Positions 25,401-32,743 of a DNA stretch of 36,519 nucleotides are shown piece by piece. Origin of the DNA: Bacteroidota bacterium (GTDB lineage: Bacteria; Bacteroidota; Ignavibacteria; Ignavibacteriales; Melioribacteraceae); contig JAKAMT010000011.1 in NCBI GenBank assembly GCA_021812705.1, forward strand, positions 1 to 36,519, in the 5' to 3' direction. How positions within the stretch are numbered: position 1 is the first letter of the stretch; the number at the start of each line of letters is the position of its first letter. Made by a program: the position numbers and the translations under genes. Below the pieces are notes generated by a model, which had not been told where the DNA came from, searched no databases, and saw nothing but the letters and a program-made list of their open reading frames with translations.

Positions 25401-25781
25401 AACTCCAAGAGGAGCTGATGCTGTACCAGGTGTGATAATTCTTCCGGCCAATTGACCGCGATTATAGGTTGAACCGCTTACTCTCCATTCACCATTAATA
25501 TATCCGCCGTATAAGAATCCTGATTCATAGAACACTGTCTTACCGCTGCCGATCGGGAATTGGAATCCGGAGTCGCCTGTAACGGAAAGATCTGATGCTC
25601 CATCATTAGTAAAGAATGTGGATATATTATTGATATTAAATTTGGTAGTCGCAGGAGTACCTGTAGTCTTAGAAAGGACTTTACCTTTAGTTCCATCGAC
25701 ACCTTCAGCTCTAACAGGAACGCTAGCGCTCAGAAGTACCAATGTTAGGATAAGATAAAAGCCAAATTTTATTAATTTCAT
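22425..25781 (-). CDS. Large exported protein with T9SS type A-like C-terminal sorting region
   Basis: An 1118-residue secreted protein. The ATG at 25781 is chosen because GGAG lies just upstream and the signal peptide then starts at residue 1 (MKLIKFGFYLILTLVLLSAS). At about 187-199 a DKNGNGTYEPAVD loop matches an EF-hand-like calcium-binding pattern. The centre contains fibronectin-III-like segments. The C-terminus (about the last 90 residues) has INVFPNPYYG, LRVFNLAGQLVRIL and GLYIVHIDMPDLGQTKILKL, the type A sorting-domain plan, with an extra QEQQILDHF tail. No enzymatic motif was seen, and its function is unknown. It lies between a TonB receptor gene and a PorV-like gene. Confidence 0.82.
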   Translation of the reverse strand: MKLIKFGFYLILTLVLLSASVPVRAEGVDGTKGKVLSKTTGTPATTKFNINNISTFFTNDGASDLSVTGDSGFQFPIGSGKTVFYESGFLYGGYINGEWRVSGSTYNRGQLAGRIITPGTASAPLGVAESPTGAAVRIYRVRRDYKDPQADYSKEIMDEGKTKDAIYQQYDKDWQEWPAQYGAPYEDKNGNGTYEPAVDVPGVPGADQTIWFVCNDVDPTQAQKLYGSLGLGIEMQATIWGYNQQNALGDALFRKYTMINKGFNQVDSCYVNMWSDPDLGGDAGDDFAGCDTVLSLGFIYNGDDQDPSYGRYIPSAGFDFMQGPILKGTASQKAVFKGKYRNGYYNMPMTAFYLFTQGVANYGDPTLGSYANGALRVRNLMQGKVGTLGTKFVDPLTGKTTKFFCPGDPVTGKGWVDGILFPKQDRRMGAVSGPFTLAVGDTQEVVVGQLAAGGVAPIGRLGAVALLKFQDAQVQRAYDNLFVVPQAPKAPIVALDPVTKIGKASELDKKLIISWGEDQNSISQIESYNQLGYKFEGYVVYQLPRLNAQLNEAKIVATFDLPTDPAMVLSATFDPTTNSVTKSPTKFGTNSGIQRSITIDKDYIRGGVPLANGTEYYYVVSSYVVHSDPDAVPNVLETLSARIAATPHSPNPGVVLNANAGDVITATHSKGASDGKVLAAVYDPTAVTGHNYEVSFATVSGKTVWNLKDLTTGTTKLSNQSNQNGDANSPLVDGLQVKVSGAPNDFKDFIVTANAGGKLATPAMGTFAFNANGFPLYNGLDRPAAGQMKNSSALWGIATGMTSPTMDPSYAYFLTRVPRSGANWPRIIPYDFEIRFTAAGSKALMAFSTGSIVQVPFELWNTGIGTPNVTTDDYKLVAFVYDVDGNDQWNLLKEDHTVSGGDDDPDTDWIYFYDVTDHTPGTKGYDAAIASNFDEGNTTTVGNEIMARISLVSWNGGSVSAANFPANQKALQPETGSIFRIETTKPNQPGTTGDVFTFTAPSVSTDLNAAKKDVDQINVFPNPYYGSNPREVNKYQRYVTFSHLPQRATLRVFNLAGQLVRILQKDSPSQFTTWDLVNDSSFPVASGLYIVHIDMPDLGQTKILKLAIIQEQQILDHF

Positions 25782-25810
25782 TTTGCTTTCTCCTTTAATT
25801 AAAAATTCCA

Positions 25811-28795
25811 TTAATAGTCTAATCTAATGCCTAATCTAACCTGACGCATGCCGCTCCATAAACCATTACGAGCAAGATTTAAGTTGTAGATATCAACATA
25901 AGTCTGACCGTCTGTAGCAAGACGCTGCTGAAGTGTTGTCGGGTTACTTAAATATCCGTCGTCTGTATTAGTACCGGTTAATAGATAAACTTCTGTTACG
26001 TTCTTTGTATTGAAGAGATTCAATACTGTAACATAGATTGTAGCTCTAAGTTTATCGAAGAGTGAGAATGATTTATCAACCTTCAGATCGACATTGAAAT
26101 AATCAGGCATCTGAGAAGAACCTAATGGTTCAACCGGAGTTCTGAATCTAGAATCGCCGCTGCCATTCTGTGAAATACCAACCGATGCAGGGTTGCCAAT
26201 TGCTCTTGTGAAAGGACGACCGCTCTGGTAGGTCAACAATACGTTGATACCAAAATTATGAAGTGCAGTCGGACCGTCGTTATCGCCGAAGCGGTAATCA
26301 ACGCTCAAGTTAGACATAAAAGGTCTGTCGAATTCGAGAGGAGCAATATTCTTTGGTGTATACGGCTGACCTGCAATTACAGGAGCGCCTACAATACCTC
26401 TTGAAGACTGAGGATAGGATCCTGTTCCTTTAGCATCCTGGAATGAAATGTTTCCGTTCAATGCTATTCTCTCGAATCTTCTCATATTAAGAGCAAGTTC
26501 AACACCTTTAGTTGTAGCAAAGTCTACGTTGGCTCTTGCATAATAGTTGGAATAGCCAGAAGCTAAATCAACTGCCTGCGGAACCATCTGAACCAAGTCT
26601 TTAATGTCTTTATAGTATGCTGTAATATCGAAAGACATGAAATCAGCTATCTGCTGCTGGAAGCCTAATTCATACTGTGTTGTTCTTGTAGGTCTTAAAC
26701 CAGGACCTCTCATGTTCGAGAAGAAATATCCGGTTGTTAACTGATAAGCATAATAATCATAACCTACATATGATTCATTCAAGTCTGGCTGCTGAATGAA
26801 TTTTCCATACTGAGCATGGAATACTGTTCTATCTGTAACAGGGAAAGAAACACCGATACGTGGACTAACCGCGCTGAAAGTAGGAACTTTTACCCAGCCT
26901 GCGGCGATAAGCGAGTTATCTGCTTTGTTGATTGAGTAATCCGGTCTGGATGGATCAACCATCTGGAGGTTGTCGATATCGATATAGTCATAACGAAGAC
27001 CGATGTTCAAGATAATGTCTTCGTATTCAATTTTATCCTGTAAATATGCTGAAGCAAATACAGGTTTGTGTGCTGCATGGAATATATCATCTGTTCCGTC
27101 ATATTTACTGCCGAAATAATCGTAACCGTAGATTGTAGATCCGTTATTTCTGAGAATGTTGATCTTAATCTGATCATCTGAGAGACCGGTTGGATTATTT
27201 GTTGAGTTGTTGTAATACATCTGGGCGTTGTAAGCTGGATTGAAAGTTCTGTATGTCCAGGTCTGATACTCACCGCCTAACTTAATAGTATGATATTTAT
27301 TAGGCAGCCAGTTCAAGGCACCTGCGAATGATAACGAATTGGTTTCATTCTTCTGATAAGTAGAATTTACAGCACCTGTGCGAGCGAATGACCAGTCATA
27401 AATAGATAATGAGCGTGGAGCAACGAAGCGGCCGTATACTCTGCGTGCTATATCCTGAGGAGTTCTGTTCCAAACATAGCCAACAGCTGCGTTTGCAACT
27501 GAATCGCCATAGTGCCAGTAGTCATCTTTCAAGAACGGATCCTGTTCTGCATAATCGGTTCTAACAATACCGGCGTTCAATTCGTAGAACAAACTTGGGC
27601 TTAACACATGTGTCATCTTCAAGTTTGCAGTACCGTTATGAGACTGATACTGACCTGGACGGTCATTAAGAATACCGTAAGGACCCGTAGCGTTGAAATT
27701 ATTTTCATCAATATAGTATGAACCAGATAATCTGAACATGAGAGGTTTGAAGTCAAAGTTCAAAGTACCGGTTAATGTGTAATATTTTCTTGCTGCTTTT
27801 GGCTGAGCGCCGTTATTGAAAACAAAATTGACTGTATCTCTTTGAGCAACAGGAACTCTAGGATCGAATACGTTGCCGAGATTAATAGCCGGCTGATCCG
27901 GATGTGAACCGCTTCTGTTGAAAGTATAGTTCAAATTTGCAAAGAATTTAATTCTCTGGTCGAAAAGAGGACCGCTTAAAGAAGCACTTGTTTCATCATA
28001 ACCCCACCAGTAAGTACCGAATGCTGTTTTCTTTCCGTCGAAAGCATCCTTAGCACTTTTAAAGGTAACGTTATCTGTAATATATTCAACGCTGGCTTTC
28101 AACTGTGAAGTACCGCTTCTGAATGTTGAACGGACTATACCGGAGTTAGCGCCGCCGAATTCTGCGGTGTAACCGCCAGATTGAACCTGCATCTCTTCGA
28201 TAGCATCCTGAGATATTGATACGGATCTTCCGCCGCCGCGTGGATTTCTTACAGAAACACCTTCTACGTAGTAACCGACTTCATCAGAACGGCCGCCACG
28301 AAGATGGATCTCTCCGTTATTTGTAGAAACACCAGGGGTTAACAACAGGAAGTTTGTGAAACCACGAACCGGCAAAGCGGAAATATCATCGCCAGTCTGA
28401 ATTCTTACTGCGTTTGTATTATCCTTCTGGATAATCGGTTTCTGTGCAGTAATAGTAACTGTACCAACCTGAATATCCTGACTTGGCAGTTCGAAATTCT
28501 GGAACGATGTCAAGTCTGCGTTAACTCTTACATTAGAAATTGTGATTGTCTGGTATCCGACGTAGGAACATTTTAAAGTGTAAACGCCTGGGTCCAGGTT
28601 TTGGATAAGGTAATCACCATTTACATCAGTGTTGTTTCCTGCAGAAGTACCAACTACAACAACGTTAGCACCAATGAGGGCTTCACCTGTTTGCAAATCG
28701 ACTACTTTTCCCTTGATTCTACCCTTTGTACCTGCGTTAATTAGGACAGGACAGAGAGCTAGAAATAGCAAAAAGTAAAAAATCTTTCGATGCAT
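25811..28795 (-). CDS. TonB-dependent outer-membrane receptor with CarboxypepD_reg-like domain
   Basis: A 994-residue protein with a signal peptide (about 1-21). A carboxypeptidase-regulatory-like beta-sandwich follows (about 24-110: GKVVDLQTGEALIGANVVV, NGDYLIQNLDPGVYTLKCSY). Next come a plug domain (about 120-235, including HLRGGRSDEVGYYVEGVSV and DAIEEMQVQSGGYTAEFGGA) and a 22-strand-type barrel to the C-terminus. A canonical N-terminal TonB box is not obvious. The substrate is unknown; no SusD-like gene accompanies it, which separates it from a typical Sus system. The ATG at 28795 has AAGGAG six bases upstream and follows a near-consensus promoter. Confidence 0.92.
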   Translation of the reverse strand: MHRKIFYFLLFLALCPVLINAGTKGRIKGKVVDLQTGEALIGANVVVVGTSAGNNTDVNGDYLIQNLDPGVYTLKCSYVGYQTITISNVRVNADLTSFQNFELPSQDIQVGTVTITAQKPIIQKDNTNAVRIQTGDDISALPVRGFTNFLLLTPGVSTNNGEIHLRGGRSDEVGYYVEGVSVRNPRGGGRSVSISQDAIEEMQVQSGGYTAEFGGANSGIVRSTFRSGTSQLKASVEYITDNVTFKSAKDAFDGKKTAFGTYWWGYDETSASLSGPLFDQRIKFFANLNYTFNRSGSHPDQPAINLGNVFDPRVPVAQRDTVNFVFNNGAQPKAARKYYTLTGTLNFDFKPLMFRLSGSYYIDENNFNATGPYGILNDRPGQYQSHNGTANLKMTHVLSPSLFYELNAGIVRTDYAEQDPFLKDDYWHYGDSVANAAVGYVWNRTPQDIARRVYGRFVAPRSLSIYDWSFARTGAVNSTYQKNETNSLSFAGALNWLPNKYHTIKLGGEYQTWTYRTFNPAYNAQMYYNNSTNNPTGLSDDQIKINILRNNGSTIYGYDYFGSKYDGTDDIFHAAHKPVFASAYLQDKIEYEDIILNIGLRYDYIDIDNLQMVDPSRPDYSINKADNSLIAAGWVKVPTFSAVSPRIGVSFPVTDRTVFHAQYGKFIQQPDLNESYVGYDYYAYQLTTGYFFSNMRGPGLRPTRTTQYELGFQQQIADFMSFDITAYYKDIKDLVQMVPQAVDLASGYSNYYARANVDFATTKGVELALNMRRFERIALNGNISFQDAKGTGSYPQSSRGIVGAPVIAGQPYTPKNIAPLEFDRPFMSNLSVDYRFGDNDGPTALHNFGINVLLTYQSGRPFTRAIGNPASVGISQNGSGDSRFRTPVEPLGSSQMPDYFNVDLKVDKSFSLFDKLRATIYVTVLNLFNTKNVTEVYLLTGTNTDDGYLSNPTTLQQRLATDGQTYVDIYNLNLARNGLWSGMRQVRLGIRLDY

Positions 28796-28840
28796 ATTTT
28801 TACTCCTTATTTGTTGAATAACTAAGAAAGGGTTTTAGAA

Positions 28841-28869
28841 ATGATAAAACTTGTAACAAAAAACGTCAA
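28841..28869 (-). promoter_or_regulatory. Sigma70-like promoter of the TonB receptor/T9SS/PorV unit
   Basis: On the minus strand TTGACG (28869-28864) and TATCAT (28846-28841) are spaced by exactly 17 bases. Each matches the consensus at five of six positions. Transcription would start near 28834, giving a leader of about 40 bases with AAGGAG before the ATG at 28795. This is the strongest promoter I see in the window. Confidence 0.7.
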
Positions 28870-29007
28870 CCGATGCCTCCTTTTTAATTAGAAGTCTGAT
28901 TTAATTATTACAAAAAATTTTCGATACGCAGCCCCCGATTTTTGCACTATTTTCACGGAACAATCAATATGTCCTGTGAGTCTAAATCGGCAAATATAAA
29001 AACACAC

Positions 29008-29036
29008 TTATCTTGATGGAATTAAAACCAAGATAA
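29008..29036 (-). terminator. Possible weak terminator hairpin downstream of the propeller gene
   Basis: TTATCTTG (29008-29015) is inverted as CAAGATAA (29029-29036) with a 13-base loop. On the minus strand it is followed by GTGTGTTTTTATATTT, a broken T-run. The stem is AT-rich, and it lies about 250 bp past the propeller stop, so this is tentative. Confidence 0.3.
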
Positions 29037-29177
29037 ATTAATGCATTTTCTAATGCAATAGAAAAATTGCATTTTTTGCTTATTTCTTCACTCTGAAAAA
29101 TTTCGGATTGAATTTAATATACAGTGTTCTATTTGTCAAGAAATTATTCTGGCTTTCTGTCTTATTTTAAGGCCGTT

Positions 29178-29192
29178 GGTTTATGATAAACC
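29178..29192. promoter_or_regulatory. 15-bp perfect dyad, possible operator
   Basis: GGTTTAT and ATAAACC flank one central base (29185). The dyad has the size of a dimeric regulator site and lies in the intergenic region about 300 bp upstream of the TonB receptor promoter and about 100 bp past the propeller gene. A nearby regulator gene is not present, so any function is inference. Confidence 0.3.
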
Positions 29193-29290
29193 GGAAAAGA
29201 TTACATTCAAACTATAATTATTGAAAAATTTAGAGAAGTGAAGTTAACGGAGATAGCTAAGAAGATAAGCTCAAAATAGTGAATACAAAA

Positions 29291-30288
29291 TCAATTCAGA
29301 TCAACCTCATTTTCGTTAAAAACAGAGATCCCGCAGAAATATGTAGAAAACCATTTATTATTTCTTGAATCAACAAATACATTAAATATCAGATCATCTT
29401 TGAGGGGCGAATTGGTTTTGTTAAAAAGATTCCACTTCTTACCGCCAGAATAAACAACCCCCTCTCCAAAACTTCCGGCCCATAAAATTTTATTTTTATC
29501 TTCAACTGCGGAATAGAAACCTTCAACAGGGAGAGAAGAATTATTTTTTTTAATTATTTCAAAATTTTTACCGTTGAACAACACAATCCCCGAATATTTA
29601 TAGCTGATTATTTTCTTGCCGGATGAACTTGTAGAGATCCAATAAGCTATATTGTCCAGAGAATCGATGCCCATCTCTTTTTCGGTTTTCCAAATTCCTC
29701 TTTGTATAAAGACAAGTTCGGATTGTGTGGCTAAAATTTTATCATCATTTTTATCGATATCGATATATGTCACTTTATTGTCTTTCAATATCGAATTTGT
29801 CTTGTCGAATGTCTCCCATTTTTTCCCGTCAAAAATTCCCAATCCGTTTGAAAAAGTACCTACCCATATATTTGATTTTTTATCTAGTGCGACAGAATAG
29901 ATCCAATCCTGGGGGATTTTAGAATTTTTTTCATTGTAAATTTTCCAGCCGGATTTACGATCGAACAGAGCCAGTCCCCCTCCCATAGTGCCGATCAATA
30001 AATTTTCTTTCTTGTCAAATGCGATGCTGTAGACACAGTTGTTTGGAAGTTTGGAATTTTTGGTGTTGTACACAGTCCATTTTTTTTATCGAACTTTACC
30101 AGTCCGCTGTCCCAGGTTCCAATCCAATAGATTCCGAATTTGTCCTGAGTAACGCAGCGTATAGTGTTGGAAGGAAGTCCGCTGTTGGATTTATCGAAAT
30201 GTTTCCAGAGGAGATTTTGTGAAAAAGAAGCGCTGTTTATAAAAAACAGCGCCAATAAGAATGCAATTAATTTGCGACCCGGTCGCAT
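29291..30288 (-). pseudogene. Exported two-component-regulator-type beta-propeller protein, split by a frameshift at an A8 run
   Basis: Two overlapping frames (29995-30288 and 29291-30073) encode one protein. The first has a signal peptide (ending SASFSQ) and propeller repeat 1, and stops being family-like at FDKKNG. The second picks up as WTVYNTKNSKLPNN one frame away. The switch lies at a run of eight A's on the coding strand (30087-30080). Adding one A, or a -1 ribosomal slip on the run, restores a 332-residue protein. That protein has seven repeats of the type NSxLPxNxVYSIAxDxxxxxWIGT-GLxxFDxxxW, a complete seven-bladed propeller. The rest of the frame is intact, so the break may be recent, programmed, phase-variable or a sequencing error. 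It starts 17 bp after trxA, with no clear ribosome binding site. Confidence 0.8.
30274..30286. promoter_or_regulatory. GC-rich palindrome at the first codons of the propeller gene
   Basis: GCGACC (30274-30279) and GGTCGC (30281-30286) flank one base, covering codons 1-5 of the propeller gene. A hairpin here could limit translation initiation from this gene, which also lacks a clear ribosome binding site. It may be chance. Confidence 0.3.
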
Positions 30289-30305
30289 AAATGAGATTTG
30301 ATGAA

Positions 30306-30626
30306 TTAAGCTAATTTTGAAATTTTATCGACGAACATCGCTTTTGGCACTGCGCCAATTACTGTATCAACAACCTGTCCCCCCTTGAAAAAGAGAACAG
30401 TCGGGATGCTTCTAACGCCATACTTGATAGCTACGTTTTGATTATCATCAACATCTAATTTACCGACTTTAACTTTACCTTCGTATTCGCCTGCCAATTC
30501 TTCAATTATCGGTGCAATCATTCTGCAAGGTCCGCACCAGGCGGCCCAAAAATCCACAATCACCGGAAGGTCAGATTTGAGAGCCTCGGTATCGAAATTA
30601 GAATCCGTAAATGTGAATGGTTTCAT
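30306..30626 (-). CDS. trxA: Thioredoxin
   Basis: A 106-residue cytoplasmic disulfide reductase. The active site is WAAWCGPCRMIAPI with C31 and C34. The conserved D25, the cis-proline in VRSIPTVLFF (P75-76 region) and the C-terminal G-x-x-x-x-x-F/M helix are present. The N-terminus SNFDTEALKSDLPVIVDFWA is typical of TrxA. An AAGGAG site lies upstream of the ATG at 30626. It follows the acyl-CoA dehydrogenase gene by 29 bp. Confidence 0.97.
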   Translation of the reverse strand: MKPFTFTDSNFDTEALKSDLPVIVDFWAAWCGPCRMIAPIIEELAGEYEGKVKVGKLDVDDNQNVAIKYGVRSIPTVLFFKGGQVVDTVIGAVPKAMFVDKISKLA

Positions 30627-30655
30627 TTCATTAACTCCTTTTAAAAAATTAAATT

Positions 30656-31798
30656 CTAAAGCACGCCGTTCTTTTTTAACACTTCGCGCGCAATAATTCC
30701 TTTTTGTATTTCGCTTGTTCCTTCAAAGATTCTGTTTATTCTCGAATCTCGATAGAATCTTTCTATCGGGAGTTCGCGTGAATATCCCATACCGCCGTGA
30801 ATCTGAACGGCATAGTCTGCAATCTTATCCAATGATTCGGAACAGAATACTTTTACTATTGCCGATGTTCTTCCGACATCTTTTTTCGCATCATAATCGA
30901 CTGCAGTTCTATAAACAATTGATTCCATCGCGTAGATTAAAGCAGACATTTCAGCAAGCATAAATTGGATTGCCTGGAAATTTGAAATTGACTGATCGAA
31001 CTGTTTTCTCTGTTTGGCATATTGGGCAGACATTTCCAACATTTCTTTAGATGCCCCGATGCAGGCTGCCCCTAAACCTAATCTGCCGGCATTCAAAGTT
31101 TTCATGGCAAGCAAAAAGCCTCTTCCTTCAACTCCGATCAAATTTTCTTTTGGAATGCGGACGTTATCAAACGTAATCGCATTGGTTGTGCTTCCTTTGA
31201 TGCCCATTTTCTTTTCTGCAGGTCCCGCCTGATAACCCGGTGTGGAAGTTTCAACAATGAATGCCGATACGCCCTTTTCCGTGCGCGCAAAAACTGAAAC
31301 AGTGTCTGCAATTCCGCCGTTCGTAATCCACAATTTTTCGCCGTTGATTACCCATTCATTTCCGTCCAGATGGGCGCGGGTTTTCACGTTGAAAGAATCC
31401 GAGCCGGCCTGGGCTTCGGTCAAACAGAATGCGCCGATCTTTTCACCTTTAGCAAGCGGCACTAAATATTTTTGTTTTTGTTCTTCGGTTCCGCCGAGAT
31501 AAATTACGTTCGATCCGATCGATTGATGTGCGCCGATGAATGTAGCGGTGGACATGCATGCGCGTGCAATTTCTTCCTGCATGAGGCAGTAGCCTACCTC
31601 ACCAAAACCGCCTCCGCCGTATTCTTCCGGAAAAGCAACCCCGAGAAAACCAAGCTCCCCGATTTTTTTTATTAACTCGGCCGGAATTTTTTCATCCGCA
31701 TCAATTTTTGCAGCAATAGGTTTAATTTCATTTTGAGCAAATTCGCGAGTCATATCGCGAAGCATTATTTGATCTTCTGTAAATCCGAATTCAGTCAT
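30656..31798 (-). CDS. Acyl-CoA dehydrogenase (short/medium-chain type)
   Basis: A 380-residue flavoenzyme that oxidises acyl-CoA to trans-2-enoyl-CoA and passes electrons to ETF. Family motifs are present: GAFCLTEAQAGSD (FAD/substrate region, about 122-134), WITNGGIADTVSVFA, GIKGSTTNAITFDNVRIP, GRLGLGAACIG, and QIHGGMGYSRELPIERFYRD. The catalytic base is the Glu of IFEGTSEIQ (E359), the position used by short- and medium-chain enzymes. Chain-length preference is not decidable from sequence. It lies directly downstream of an enoyl reductase-like gene (10-bp gap); no ETF genes are nearby. Confidence 0.95.
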   Translation of the reverse strand: MTEFGFTEDQIMLRDMTREFAQNEIKPIAAKIDADEKIPAELIKKIGELGFLGVAFPEEYGGGGFGEVGYCLMQEEIARACMSTATFIGAHQSIGSNVIYLGGTEEQKQKYLVPLAKGEKIGAFCLTEAQAGSDSFNVKTRAHLDGNEWVINGEKLWITNGGIADTVSVFARTEKGVSAFIVETSTPGYQAGPAEKKMGIKGSTTNAITFDNVRIPKENLIGVEGRGFLLAMKTLNAGRLGLGAACIGASKEMLEMSAQYAKQRKQFDQSISNFQAIQFMLAEMSALIYAMESIVYRTAVDYDAKKDVGRTSAIVKVFCSESLDKIADYAVQIHGGMGYSRELPIERFYRDSRINRIFEGTSEIQKGIIAREVLKKNGVL

Positions 31799-31808
31799 TT
31801 TATTTCCG

Positions 31809-32633
31809 TTATTTAATTATGTGGCTTGTCCTTTCTCCGATGAAATTCACAATGTATTCGCCCCCGTCAACTCCCAGAACATTTCCGGAAATCCAATCGG
31901 CTCTTTCGTCGCAAAGAAGAACAATAGCTTTTGCGACATCTTCGGGCGTAGTTAATCTGTTGCGGGGATTTTTCATTTTAGCCGCAATCATCATTTTATC
32001 GAACATCGGAATTTTATTTCCAGCGGGTGTATTTGTAACTCCGGCCATAATTGAATTACAGCCGATATGCATTGCGCCAAGTTCAACAGACAACTGGCGA
32101 ATATGGGCTTCGAGAGCTGCTTTGGCGGCAGATACCGCGCCGTAATTCGGAATCACAGTCTGCGAGCCGGCGCTTGTAAGAGCAAAAATTCTTCCTCCGT
32201 GTGCAAGAAGATCTCTCTGATACAATCCCTGCGCCCAATAAACCAAAGCATGCGCCATTACATCAAGCGTCATTGTCATTTGCGCGGGCGAGATGCAGTC
32301 GTTCGGATTTTTAGAAATATATGGTTTAAGAGTACCGAAGGCGAGCGAATGAATTAAAACATTTACGCGTTCCTGATCTTTGCTGTTAAGTCTTTCTTTA
32401 ATTTCATCGAGTGTATCATTTATTTTAATCTGATCCGCAGCATTTATATTAAAGAAGACAGCTTTTTGACCGCTTCTTTCTATCTTTTTTATAATATTCT
32501 GAACAGAAGGCATTGTTGCCTGACGATCGAGATGAACTCCGAAAATATTATATCCGTTTTTAGCAAGTTCGATAGCAGAAGCTCCGCCGAATCCGCTCGA
32601 CGCTCCCAGAATCAGCGCCCATTTCTTTTCCAT
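31809..32633 (-). CDS. FabL/FabI-like enoyl-[acyl-carrier-protein] reductase (SDR family)
   Basis: A 274-residue SDR enzyme. I start it at the ATG at 32633 because AAAGGATATAGA lies just upstream; an ATG at 32663 would add ten residues that overlap this site. The cofactor loop is LGASSGFGGASA (9-20). The catalytic Tyr and Lys are Y164 and K171 in NYGAVSAAKAALEA, a Y-X6-K spacing that marks enoyl reductases rather than ordinary SDRs (Y-X3-K). LIHSLAFG also fits that group. The sequence around the Tyr resembles Bacillus FabL more than FabI. It would reduce trans-2-enoyl-ACP in fatty acid synthesis; a 2,4-dienoyl reductase-type role is possible. Confidence 0.75.
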   Translation of the reverse strand: MEKKWALILGASSGFGGASAIELAKNGYNIFGVHLDRQATMPSVQNIIKKIERSGQKAVFFNINAADQIKINDTLDEIKERLNSKDQERVNVLIHSLAFGTLKPYISKNPNDCISPAQMTMTLDVMAHALVYWAQGLYQRDLLAHGGRIFALTSAGSQTVIPNYGAVSAAKAALEAHIRQLSVELGAMHIGCNSIMAGVTNTPAGNKIPMFDKMMIAAKMKNPRNRLTTPEDVAKAIVLLCDERADWISGNVLGVDGGEYIVNFIGERTSHIIK

Positions 32634-32743
32634 TCTATATCCTTTCTTGTTAACGAGGCACAAACTTAAGAAATACGAAAATTAAATCAAACCAGATGAG
32701 AAAAACGGCAGTGTAAAAAGGTTATATATATCCGTTGGAAAAA

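Larger units (their letters stand above)
28796..29290. other. 495-bp AT-rich intergenic region upstream of the TonB receptor gene
   Basis: No gene is visible. It contains the receptor promoter (28841-28869), an eight-base-pair hairpin TTATCTTG/CAAGATAA (29008-29036), clustered TGCATT/AATGCA hexamers (29042-29073), and the 15-bp dyad GGTTTATGATAAACC (29178-29192). These could be operators; the hairpin may be a weak terminator for the upstream propeller gene. Confidence 0.5.
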
